Origin: Actinobacteria bacterium 21-64-8
Lineage (GTDB): Bacteria > Actinomycetota > Acidimicrobiia > Acidimicrobiales > RAAP-2
Reading direction: 5' to 3'
Assembly (NCBI GenBank): GCA_002255315.1
Contig: NCBD01000106.1
Span: 1 to 7,691 of the forward strand
Length of the DNA: 7,691 nt
The position numbers and the translations under genes were made by a program. Below the pieces are notes generated by a model, which searched no databases, was not told the origin of the DNA, and saw only the letters and a list, made by a program, of their open reading frames with translations. This document shows positions 1 to 5,799 of the stretch, one piece after another; within the stretch, counting starts at the first letter, position 1, and each line of letters begins with the position of its first letter.

Positions 1-238
1 AAGCGTGTAGGGCGGGTGGAGGATTGTCCACCATTCACGCAAGCGAGGACTGTGCACCAGGGAGGGTTGTGCGTAGTACGCGGGTCCGTACGACGAGGTC
101 TCGCTGGGTTCGATGACTCCCCCTCTAACCAAACGACGCAGAACGCGGTGCTCGCTGCGGTCACCCTAACGTCGTTGCGGTGCCACACGACCGGGACGCC
201 GGTTAGAGGAACGTTCTCGTTACACCTACGCCCAGTAC
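1..238. other. Gene-poor stretch with inverted repeats, downstream of tetR
   Basis: No convincing gene was found here. A plus-strand frame is open from the left edge, but its translation is rich in Arg, Ser and Pro, matches no family I recognise, and runs on antisense into the tetR gene, so I treat it as chance. What can be seen are inverted repeats: a 6-bp stem GGTGGA/TCCACC (15-20 and 27-32, 6-nt loop), GTACG/CGTAC (76-80 and 87-91, 6-nt loop), and a 9-bp perfect pair CCTCTAACC/GGTTAGAGG (122-130 and 201-209, 70 nt apart). None is followed by a T-run, so none is a textbook intrinsic terminator. The stretch could be the 3' flank of an upstream gene, a spacer, or a structured RNA; the sequence alone does not decide. 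Confidence 0.4.
122..209. repeat. 9-bp perfect inverted repeat bracketing 70 nt
   Basis: CCTCTAACC at 122-130 is the exact reverse complement of GGTTAGAGG at 201-209. The enclosed 70 nt contain smaller possible stems, for example GTCGT (171-175) with ACGAC (187-191). The size is near that of a tRNA or small structured RNA, but no T-loop or anticodon arm fits, so I make no RNA call. Confidence 0.35.
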
Positions 239-931
239 CTAGCGCGAAACACTGGTACCCGCGGCGCGCAGTCCGCCGATCACCAGATCCACACCCAAGT
301 CGTAGTACCGCTCCGGTGCGTCACAGGCTGTCAAGAAGTTCGTGGCGGCAACGATGTGGGGGTAACGCTCGGGTGAAAGCGTTAAGAGTTTGGCCGCTTT
401 GGCGCGCATCATCTCTTCTCGCAGCGCGGCGTCGGGAATGGCGAGGCCCGGCTGGTTGCCCACGAGCATGACGGCCGAACCCAAGAGATAGCGCGCCATC
501 GCCGAGGCGCGCTCTGGATCAAAGCCCACTCGCTCCAAAAGATCGAGCGCCCACTCCGTGAATGTCAGACCGGCCTCACATTCGGTCACGCGCATGGGCG
601 CCCACATCGACAATGTGGGGTGTTCGCGAAAGACTTCGACGAGCACTTGGGTCATGCGTCGCAACTTCGCCCACTCATCAAGGCTCTCGTCGTGCGCTTC
701 GGGGGTGACTCGATCGCGAGCTTCGTTCCAGAGTTGGTCACTCAAAGCATCGAGTAGCGCCTGCTTATCTTCGAAGTGCCAATAGAGCGCCATGGGGGTG
801 ACACTTAATTCGCTCGCGAGACGACGAATGGTCACGGCCTCGAGACCTTCGCGGTCCGCGAGACTCATCGCGACGCCCACGACGAACTCGCGGTCCAATC
901 GAGAGTTGGGTTCTCGCTTCACGGCGCTCAT
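239..931 (-). CDS. TetR/AcrR-family transcriptional repressor (TetR_C type)
   Basis: A 230-residue, one-component, cytoplasmic DNA-binding regulator. The N-terminal helix-turn-helix lies at about residues 15-60. It includes the segment EAVTIRRLASELSVTPMALY followed by WHF and a (D/N)K-type helix, which is the family signature. The remaining roughly 165 residues are helical and resemble the TetR-type C-terminal ligand-binding and dimerisation domain, as does the overall length. The gene is divergent from the DHA2 efflux permease with 93 bp between the starts, and that gap holds palindromes, so local repression of the pump and of itself is the likely role (inferred from arrangement). The ATG at 931 has only AAGG directly against it, so translation may be leaderless or weakly initiated. 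The ligand cannot be predicted. Confidence 0.93.
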   Translation of the reverse strand: MSAVKREPNSRLDREFVVGVAMSLADREGLEAVTIRRLASELSVTPMALYWHFEDKQALLDALSDQLWNEARDRVTPEAHDESLDEWAKLRRMTQVLVEVFREHPTLSMWAPMRVTECEAGLTFTEWALDLLERVGFDPERASAMARYLLGSAVMLVGNQPGLAIPDAALREEMMRAKAAKLLTLSPERYPHIVAATNFLTACDAPERYYDLGVDLVIGGLRAAGTSVSR

Positions 932-940
932 CCTTGATAA

Positions 941-969
941 TTGTACGGTGTACGGTTATGTTGTATAGT
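941..969 (+). promoter_or_regulatory. Candidate promoter of the efflux permease gene
   Basis: A -35-like TTGTAC (941-946) is followed, after exactly 17 nt, by a -10-like TATAGT (964-969; five of six matches to TATAAT). Transcription would start near 976, giving a leader of about 50 nt before the ATG at 1025. The -35 match is weak, three of six, so this is a candidate only. The -10 lies inside a palindrome, as expected for a repressible promoter. Confidence 0.4.
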
Positions 970-987
970 ATACGTTGTACAAGTACA
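942..987. promoter_or_regulatory. Probable TetR operator region with palindromes
   Basis: Three symmetric or repeated elements sit between the divergent starts. They are a tandem TGTACGG TGTACGG (942-955), a perfect palindrome GTATA-G-TATAC (963-973), and TGTAC-AA-GTACA (976-980 and 983-987). TetR-family dimers usually bind 10-30 bp imperfect palindromes in such gaps. GTATA-G-TATAC overlaps the predicted -10 of the permease gene and is the best operator candidate. Which element is bound is inference. Confidence 0.5.
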
Positions 988-1024
988 CAGTACATGGACA
1001 CTGTCTGTGAGTTGAGGAGCCACC

Positions 1025-2503
1025 ATGCAAGTAGACGCCGTTGTTCGCACCACCCGTTTTAAAGTTCAACCCGCCCGAGGATGGACCCTCCTCGCGGTCT
1101 CGTTGGCGACCTTTATGACCCTGCTCGACAACAACGTGGTGAACGTCGCGATTCCGAGTATTCAGCGCTCGCTCGGCCTGTCAACGTCGGGCATTGAATG
1201 GGTTGTGAGCGCCTACATTCTGCTCTTCGCTGGACTCTTATTGGTCGGCGGGCGCCTCAGTGACGTGCTCGGGCGGCGGCGCGTCTTTTTCACCGGACTC
1301 GCCATCTTCACGGGTGCCTCGCTCGCAGCGGGACTCGCGACCTCGGCCGCGATGCTGATCTTCTCGCGCGGCGTCCAAGGAGTCGGCGCCGCTCTCTTAG
1401 CGCCGACGACGCTCGCGATTATTACCCACGCGTACCCCGACCCGGCCACACGAGCTCGCGCGGTTGGGCTGTGGGGTGCCGTCGGAGCACTCGCCCTGGC
1501 CGTCGGCCCCGTCGTAGGCGGAGTGCTCACTCAACACGTGTCGTGGAACTGGATTTTCTTTCTCAACGTGCCCGTGGGCGTCGTGACCGCCGCACTGGCC
1601 CTCGTGGCGATCTCTCCCGAACGACCTACGACGCGTCGACAAATCGACCTCGGCGGCGTCGTCACCTCGGCGCTCTCACTCTTTGCCCTTACCTTCGCGC
1701 TCATTGAAGGAACCAAGGATGGTTGGACGTCGAGTCTCATTGTGTCGAGTTTCATCCTGGCCCTCGTTGGCGCGGTCGGCTTCGTGGTCGCCGAGCAACG
1801 AGCGACGGACCCCATGGTTGATCTCTCACTCTTTGCCAACTCGACGTTTCGAGCCGGCATCAGCGTCCTCATGGCGTGGGCCTTTGGCCTGTTTGGTATT
1901 TACTTCTTCACGGCGCTCTATCTCCAAAACGCCCTCGGCTTTTCGCCGACCAAGGCGGGCACCGCCTTCGTGCCAATGGCGCTACTCATGGCGGCGGGCG
2001 CAACGATCTCTGACCGCTTAGCGGCGCGCTTTGGTCCCCGGCGACTCATCACGTTCGCCATGACCGTCATGGCCCTCGGGGTCGCGTCGGTGAGTCTGCT
2101 CGGTGACCACGCCACGTTTCTCGACCTGATGCCGGGATTTGCACTTATTGGCGTCGGCGGTGGACTGACGATGCCACTGACCTCACTGGTCATCAACGCC
2201 ATGCCGAGCAATCGCGCGGGCGTCGCCTCGGCGATCTTCAGCGTCGCTCGTGAAATGGCCGGCCTCTTGGGCATCACGGTCATTGGCGTCGTCGTCAGTG
2301 GACGCACCCACGTTCTGACTCGCCACGGCGCCACACCGCTTCACGCCTTTCTCGGCGGCTATCGCTGGGGACTGCTGGTGGCGGCGGCGCTGGTCGCGCT
2401 CGGAGCCGTGCTCGCCTACACGCGACTACCCCGTCACCCTGCGCCACAACACACTCCATACCTCGACACGCTCGACGAGACGCTCCTCGTCGTAAGCAAT
2501 TAG
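1025..2503 (+). CDS. MFS multidrug efflux permease, DHA2 (14-helix EmrB/QacA-like) family
   Basis: A 492-residue integral membrane antiporter of the drug:H+ antiporter-2 family, which expels hydrophobic or cationic compounds using the proton gradient. Helix 1 carries LDNNVVNVAIPSIQ, the DHA2 version of LDxTIVNVALP. The loop between helices 2 and 3 carries GRLSDVLGRRRVF (MFS motif A) at about residues 77-90. Helix 5 carries AVGPVVGGVL followed by WNWIFFLNVPVG, typical of DHA2. Hydrophobic segments run to about residue 465, consistent with 14 helices, and the length is normal. The ATG is preceded by GAGGAG (1014-1019) five nucleotides upstream. It is divergent from the TetR gene, its probable repressor, and convergent with the DUF2277 gene 16 bp away. 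The substrate is unknown. Confidence 0.95.
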   Translation: MQVDAVVRTTRFKVQPARGWTLLAVSLATFMTLLDNNVVNVAIPSIQRSLGLSTSGIEWVVSAYILLFAGLLLVGGRLSDVLGRRRVFFTGLAIFTGASLAAGLATSAAMLIFSRGVQGVGAALLAPTTLAIITHAYPDPATRARAVGLWGAVGALALAVGPVVGGVLTQHVSWNWIFFLNVPVGVVTAALALVAISPERPTTRRQIDLGGVVTSALSLFALTFALIEGTKDGWTSSLIVSSFILALVGAVGFVVAEQRATDPMVDLSLFANSTFRAGISVLMAWAFGLFGIYFFTALYLQNALGFSPTKAGTAFVPMALLMAAGATISDRLAARFGPRRLITFAMTVMALGVASVSLLGDHATFLDLMPGFALIGVGGGLTMPLTSLVINAMPSNRAGVASAIFSVAREMAGLLGITVIGVVVSGRTHVLTRHGATPLHAFLGGYRWGLLVAAALVALGAVLAYTRLPRHPAPQHTPYLDTLDETLLVVSN

Positions 2504-2519
2504 CGCCGTGTCGGTCGTC

Positions 2520-2774
2520 TCATTCCTCCACCACGACACGACGCCGCGACGCGGGCGCGTTTCGCGGCGGGCGCTTGCGCGCTGGCAGTTCAGTGAGCAC
2601 CTGGGTCGTTGCGACGGTGATCGCGCGCACCGCGTCGTCGAAGGCGGGCGAGTTGAGCAACGGCCCCGACGTCACCCCGGTGACCTTGCGCACGAATTGA
2701 ACTGCGGCGGCTTCTATCTCTTGAGCCGTGACCGGGGGCTCTAAACCTCGCAAGGTGGCGATGTTTCGGCACAT
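2520..2774 (-). CDS. DUF2277 family small protein
   Basis: An 84-residue soluble protein beginning MCRNIATLRGLEPP, with the Cys2-Arg-Asn start and TLR-x-x-(E/P)PP pattern of DUF2277. The conserved block AAAVQFVRKVTGVTSG follows at about residues 22-37. The family is common in Actinomycetota and has no established biochemical function; an early Cys plus helical body is all that can be said. The C-terminus is basic (Arg, Pro-rich) and ends in VVVEE. The ATG lies 2 nt after the stop of the upstream VOC gene and has no strong Shine-Dalgarno, so translational coupling within an operon is likely. It is convergent with the MFS gene. Confidence 0.85.
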   Translation of the reverse strand: MCRNIATLRGLEPPVTAQEIEAAAVQFVRKVTGVTSGPLLNSPAFDDAVRAITVATTQVLTELPARKRPPRNAPASRRRVVVEE

Positions 2775-2776
2775 GG

Positions 2777-3412
2777 CTACGACATCACTCGGAAAATGAC
2801 ACCGCTCGAGTCGCGCTCGGCGGAGCGTCGACCACAGGGGGTGTCCTTGAACGCGCGCACCTCGTGGCCATCGTGGGCTGTTGCGTGGCGAGTGCCGGGC
2901 TGGACACTCGTCTCGCGAAGGTCCCCGTCAAAGACGTCGCGATAGATAGGCGCCGCGACCTCGTAGCCGCTGGTGCGAAGTTCAAACCACCGCGGTGCGT
3001 TCACGTTAAAGCGGGTGTTCGAGCCACCAACGTCGTGAGGCTTCCACCGTCCTCGCGGCGCGCCCGAAGGATCGGCGATTAGGGCGCGCACGCCGCGCTC
3101 GCCAATGGGCTCGGCCCCTTCGATCACTGCCGCGCCGTGTTCGACGGCGCGGCGCAGCGTCAACTCGACGTCATCGACGTCGATGTGCACGCGCCAGCGA
3201 TGTAGCGTGGCGCCGGGCGCGGCGTTCGCGCGCGCCCCCGCAATGGGCGAGCCGTCGCCAATAAACATGAAGCGACTGCCGTGCGCAGACCATGCGCTAC
3301 CCGCGCGCCACCCAAAGAGCGTCTCGTTTAAGACCGTGGTGTAATAGAGCTCAGAGCCCACAAGGTCAATCCAGCATGGCTGAGCGACGCCATTCGTCGA
3401 ATGATTGACCAT
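2777..3412 (-). CDS. Double-domain VOC (glyoxalase/bleomycin-resistance-like) protein, second domain truncated internally
   Basis: 211 residues if started at ATG 3412, with two VOC-fold segments. The first (about 11-123) starts PCWIDL, then TLFGW, and ends VRALIADPSGAPRGRWKP, as in tandem VOC proteins of about 250-260 residues. The second (about 141-211) starts RWFELRTSGYE and YRDVF, and ends DTPCGRR...DSSGVIFRVMS, which closely resembles a normal VOC C-terminus. The middle of that domain (usually a G(I/M)MD...W.VYF.V.D segment) is absent, so about 45 residues appear lost in frame near 2846-2863. Members often bind metal or small molecules; no substrate is assignable and the second domain probably cannot fold normally. 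ATG 3412 is preferred because AAAGGTGG sits 5 nt upstream; an in-frame GTG at 3442 is the alternative, but its first base lies in a hairpin stem. Probably co-transcribed with the DUF2277 gene 2 nt downstream. Confidence 0.78.
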   Translation of the reverse strand: MVNHSTNGVAQPCWIDLVGSELYYTTVLNETLFGWRAGSAWSAHGSRFMFIGDGSPIAGARANAAPGATLHRWRVHIDVDDVELTLRRAVEHGAAVIEGAEPIGERGVRALIADPSGAPRGRWKPHDVGGSNTRFNVNAPRWFELRTSGYEVAAPIYRDVFDGDLRETSVQPGTRHATAHDGHEVRAFKDTPCGRRSAERDSSGVIFRVMS

Positions 3413-3441
3413 TGTCGCCACCTTTACTGTCGAATCCTCCA

Positions 3442-3457
3442 CGCGCCTCGTGGCGCG
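3442..3457 (-). other. Perfect 6-bp hairpin in the VOC gene leader
   Basis: CGCGCC-TCGT-GGCGCG (plus-strand reading) is a GC-only 6-bp stem with a 4-nt loop. It lies between the stop of the three-helix membrane protein gene (3499) and the VOC start at 3412. It lacks a following T-run on either strand, so it is not a clear intrinsic terminator, but it could slow read-through or shape the leader. It covers the first base of the alternative GTG start at 3442. Confidence 0.35.
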
Positions 3458-3498
3458 AATTTATGGAATGGCTCGAGCGGTTGCGAACAAGCGGGCCA

Positions 3499-3804
3499 CT
3501 AGCGCGACTTCGTCAATCGTTCGTCCACACTCGCTTCGACCATTAAGACGATCGTGCCTACCAGTAGCGCGCCCACCGTAATAAGCAACGACTTCGCGGT
3601 CGAGAGATGGGCGTCGAGAAATCCAAGCCCCACGCAGCACATCAGCGCGCCCGGCACCAAGACAACGAACTGCACCCAGGACTTCGCTCGCGACGACGCG
3701 TTCGTGGTCGAGTCCGATTTCCATCCGGCGAGTCCAATCATTGCGGCGAGCAACGCTCCGTACGCAATAACGAGGGCGCAGTAGCCCAGAATCAAGGATC
3801 TCAT
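3499..3804 (-). CDS. Small hypothetical three-helix membrane protein
   Basis: 101 residues, no family recognised. Three hydrophobic segments are clear: about residues 4-27 (LILGYCALVIAYGALLAAMI), 44-66 (WVQFVVLVPGALMCCVGLGF) and 69-91 (SLLITVGALLVGTIVLMV), separated by a polar loop (KSDSTTNASSRAKS) and a short DAHLSTAK linker, with a charged tail DERLTKSR. This membrane pattern and a clean Shine-Dalgarno (GGGGGA, 5-6 nt before the ATG) support it over the longer overlapping frame on the same strand, which is Arg-rich and has no such organisation. It is the first gene of the minus-strand group leading to the VOC and DUF2277 genes, though an 86-nt gap and a hairpin separate it from VOC. Function unknown. 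Confidence 0.68.
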   Translation of the reverse strand: MRSLILGYCALVIAYGALLAAMIGLAGWKSDSTTNASSRAKSWVQFVVLVPGALMCCVGLGFLDAHLSTAKSLLITVGALLVGTIVLMVEASVDERLTKSR

Positions 3805-3840
3805 GACGTTCCCCCATCGTAACGACGTGTACCAGAGAGC

Positions 3841-3869
3841 ACTTTAACGAGAAAATAGGCAACGTCCAA
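3841..3869 (-). promoter_or_regulatory. Candidate promoter of the small membrane protein gene
   Basis: On the minus strand, TTGGAC (3869-3864) and TAAAGT (3846-3841) are separated by 17 nt. They lie about 37 nt upstream of the ATG at 3804, within the only AT-rich patch of this gap. Each hexamer matches the sigma-70-type consensus only partly (3/6 and 4/6), so confidence is low. Confidence 0.3.
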
Positions 3870-3947
3870 GGATTCTTCCTCGTCAACGCGGGCAACGGCG
3901 CCGACCCCGTGGGCGCACCTCGCGCACCGTCATGGCTCGTGCCCTAC

Positions 3948-3961
3948 GCTCAACGTTGAGC
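3948..3961. promoter_or_regulatory. 14-bp perfect palindrome upstream of nnr
   Basis: GCTCAACGTTGAGC is fully self-complementary and ends 25 nt before the GTG start of nnr. With no spacer it would make a poor RNA hairpin, so a dimeric-protein binding site is the more natural reading. No regulator is identified, and it is unlike the operators near tetR. Confidence 0.4.
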
Positions 3962-4220
3962 AACGCAACGAATCGAGGCTCTCTTCGTGTCACTTCCACT
4001 GCTGAGTGCAGCCCAGATGCGCGTCGCGGACGCGCGCGCCGTCGCCGAACGTGGTCAAAGCGCGCTGGTGCAGTCGGCCGGACTCGCCGTCGCGCGTGAG
4101 GCGTTACGACTCCTGGTAGCTGGCTATGGGCGGCGCGTCGCGGTCGTGGCCGGCCCCGGTCTCAACGGCGCCGACGGTCGCGCCGCCGCGCACTGGCTAC
4201 GTGGACGGGGCGTGGCCGTT

Positions 4221-4272
4221 GAGGTGTTTGACGTGGTGGACCAGCCGAGGTGTTTGACGTGGTGGACCAGCC
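4221..4272 (+). repeat. Perfect 26-bp tandem duplication inside nnr
   Basis: Two identical adjacent copies occupy 4221-4246 and 4247-4272. Each begins GAGGTGTTTGACG and ends GACCAGCC, and in the correct frame each encodes EVFDVVDQ plus part of the Pro codon. As 26 is not a multiple of three, the second copy shifts the reading frame. The copies show no divergence, which points to a recent slippage or recombination event, or to an artefact. Confidence 0.97.
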
Positions 4273-5338
4273 CGCGATCCTCGCGGGTTACGACCTCTTC
4301 ATCGACGCCGCTTTTGGACTGGGTTGCTCACGCCCGTACGGCGCGCCAGGGATCGAAGCGCCCACGCGAGTGCTCTGCGTTGATTTACCATCGGGCGTCG
4401 ACGCCGACACGGGCCGCGTCTTGGGTTCACCGGTGCAGGCCACGGTCACACTCGCGCTGGGCGCCTATAAGTACGCCCACGTCGCGGGCGCCGCGACGCG
4501 CTTCATGGGTGAACGACGATTCGCCAGCCTCGACATCGTCACCGACGCGCGTGACGCACTCATTGAGGACGCTGATCTCGCGGATTTGGTGCGAAGCGCG
4601 CACGACGATCACAAGTGGCGTCACGGACTGGCGGTCCTGGCGGGATCGCCCACGATGACCGGCGCGGCGGTGCTCGTGGCCGAAGGCGCGCTGAGTGCGG
4701 GCGCCTCGATGGTGCGACTCACCTCACGAAATGACGCGCTCGCTTCCACGCTCGCTCCCGAAGTGGTTCGCGAAGAACGTTCGACGATCGACCCACGCGT
4801 CAAGGCCGTCGTCGCGGGACCAGGTCTAGGCGAAGACGCCGGCGAATGGCTCGCGCCGCGACTTCGCGACGTGCGCGTACCGGTCGTGCTTGACGCGGAC
4901 GGGTTGGACCCGTCACTCATCGCACGACGTTCGACGTCGAGCACGTGGCTCCTCACACCCCACGAAGGTGAGTTCGCCCGGCTCACGGGCACCCCCGTCG
5001 GCGACGATCGACTCGAGGCCGTGCGACATCTCGCGCGACAAACCGGATGCGTCGTCCTGCTCAAAGGACCGGTCACGATTATCGCCGCCCCCTCGGGCGA
5101 GACGCGTGTGGTGACGAGCGGCACGAGCGCGCTCGCGACCGCCGGCAGTGGCGATGTACTCGCCGGACTCATTGGCGCCACGATTGCTCGAGGACACGAA
5201 CCCTTGGAGGCCGCCGCACTCGCCGCCCACTTGCACGGTCGCGCCGGCAGTCGTCTGGGTCCTTACCCGCGCGCCTCAGAACTCGCCGGCGCGGTGCGGG
5301 CGCTTCTAGGAGAAGTCGCTACACCGCTTCGAGGATGA
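4250..5338 (+). CDS. 3' fragment of nnr: complete ADP-dependent NAD(P)HX dehydratase domain
   Basis: Downstream of the duplication, an open frame of 362 residues runs from GTG 4250. Residues 1 to about 105 hold the second half of the epimerase domain (FIDAAFGLG, VDLPSGVDADTG, LGAYKYAHVAG). Residues about 108-362 form an apparently whole carbohydrate-kinase-like dehydratase. It has AGPGLGE (189-195), LDADGLD (214-220), LTPHEGEF (235-242), LLKGP (270-274) and TAGSGDVLAG (297-306), whose Asp302 corresponds to the conserved catalytic Asp of GxGD. The GTG lacks a well-placed Shine-Dalgarno, so independent expression is uncertain; reinitiation or coupling to the 5' fragment is possible. If translated it could keep dehydratase but not epimerase activity. 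Confidence 0.7.
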   Translation: MFDVVDQPAILAGYDLFIDAAFGLGCSRPYGAPGIEAPTRVLCVDLPSGVDADTGRVLGSPVQATVTLALGAYKYAHVAGAATRFMGERRFASLDIVTDARDALIEDADLADLVRSAHDDHKWRHGLAVLAGSPTMTGAAVLVAEGALSAGASMVRLTSRNDALASTLAPEVVREERSTIDPRVKAVVAGPGLGEDAGEWLAPRLRDVRVPVVLDADGLDPSLIARRSTSSTWLLTPHEGEFARLTGTPVGDDRLEAVRHLARQTGCVVLLKGPVTIIAAPSGETRVVTSGTSALATAGSGDVLAGLIGATIARGHEPLEAAALAAHLHGRAGSRLGPYPRASELAGAVRALLGEVATPLRG

Positions 5339-5639
5339 CGGCCGTCCCGTAGGCGCAGATCTCTGAACCCATATCAGCGATTTCACTGGTATCAAAGCGC
5401 ATCGCGATGACCGCGTTGGCCCCCTTCGCGGTCGCTTCGTCGGTCAACCGACGCAGCGCCTCTTCGCGACTGGCTTGAAGATTCTTCGTCAGACCCTGCA
5501 GTTCGCCGCCGACGAGCGCCTTTAAGGACGCGCCCAGATTCGACAGCACGTTTCGCGATCGCACCGTGAGCCCGAAGACCTCACCCTTCACTTCGACCAC
5601 ACGGAAACCAGGCACATCGTTCATGGTTGAAATCAACAC
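5319..5639 (-). CDS. YbjQ/UPF0145 family protein (heavy-metal-binding-domain-like)
   Basis: 106 residues, the usual length for YbjQ. Recognisable blocks are GEVFGLTVRSRNVL (about 19-32), LKALVGGELQGLTKNLQASR (about 40-59), EALRRLTDEATAKGANAVIAM (about 60-80), RFDTSEI and CAYGTAV near the C-terminus. The family forms small oligomeric soluble proteins; the heavy-metal name rests on fold similarity and the role is not established. The single Cys near the C-terminus is not a metal motif by itself. The GTG at 5639 has GGAGGG 4 nt upstream; a TTG at 5636 is an alternative. The last 20 bp overlap the 3' end of nnr on the opposite strand. It is divergent from the redox operon, separated by about 160 bp. 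Confidence 0.9.
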   Translation of the reverse strand: MLISTMNDVPGFRVVEVKGEVFGLTVRSRNVLSNLGASLKALVGGELQGLTKNLQASREEALRRLTDEATAKGANAVIAMRFDTSEIADMGSEICAYGTAVILEAV

Positions 5640-5799
5640 TGAACCCTCCGTGTACCGACTACGCCAAGCTTGAGACTAACAGCGCACCGACCTGGCTCAA
5701 AGGGTCTGCGCGGTAGCGATACAGTGACAGTCCAGAGACATAACGTCCGGCCCTCGAAGGTTCGTCGCTCCGCGTCACGTCTCGATGGAGGGTCTTTCA
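5640..5799. other. Divergent intergenic region between ybjQ-type gene and redox operon
   Basis: This gap must hold the promoters of both divergent genes. I see no pair of hexamers good enough to call. Weak symmetric elements are present, such as TTGAG/CTCAA (5670-5674 and about 5696-5700), but none is convincing. The plus-strand Shine-Dalgarno GGAGGG is at 5787-5792 and the minus-strand one is at about 5644-5649. Confidence 0.4.

Larger units (their letters stand above)
3987..5338 (+). pseudogene. nnr: Bifunctional NAD(P)H-hydrate epimerase / ADP-dependent dehydratase, frameshifted by a 26-bp duplication
   Basis: Nnr (YjeF-type) repairs hydrated NAD(P)H: the N-terminal YjeF_N domain epimerises R to S NAD(P)HX, and the C-terminal ribokinase-like domain dehydrates S-NAD(P)HX using ADP. 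Starting at GTG 3987 (GAGG 8 nt upstream), the frame encodes AAQMRVADARA and VVAGPGLNGADGR. It reaches EVFDVVDQP, then leaves the family and ends at 4658. The genuine continuation (AILAGYDLFIDAAFGLG) lies in another frame. An exact 26-bp tandem duplication (4221-4272) causes the shift. Removing one copy gives a continuous 441-residue protein, somewhat short for the family, with a compact epimerase domain. The epimerase motif reads GLNGADG where NNGGDG is usual, while VDLPSGVDADTG is intact. The 14-bp palindrome lies upstream, and the 3' end overlaps convergent ybjQ by 20 bp. It may be a real mutation, a mixed-population variant or an assembly error. Confidence 0.88.

Noticed and set aside
108..130. 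T-loop-like GGTTCGAT followed by pyrimidine-rich sequence and TAACC, resembling a tRNA 3' end
   Set aside because: The flanking bases do not pair as a T-stem, and no matching acceptor strand or anticodon arm lies about 70 nt upstream.
16..471. Plus-strand open frame of 151 codons at the left end
   Set aside because: Half of it is antisense to the well-supported tetR gene, its composition is Arg/Ser/Pro-rich as in shadow frames of GC-rich DNA, and no family is recognisable.
2473..2492. 7-bp hairpin CGACGAG/CTCGTCG at the end of the MFS gene as a terminator
   Set aside because: It lies inside the coding sequence (codons for DE...LLVV) and has no T-run after it on either strand; probably a product of codon usage.
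3461..3895. 144-codon minus-strand frame overlapping the three-helix membrane protein
   Set aside because: Arg-rich, no domain or membrane pattern; the overlapping 101-codon frame has three clear hydrophobic helices and a good ribosome binding site.
3987..4658. Treating the 223-codon frame as an intact gene
   Set aside because: Only the first 87 residues or so belong to the YjeF_N family; after the duplication it reads a wrong frame that shadows the true nnr frame.
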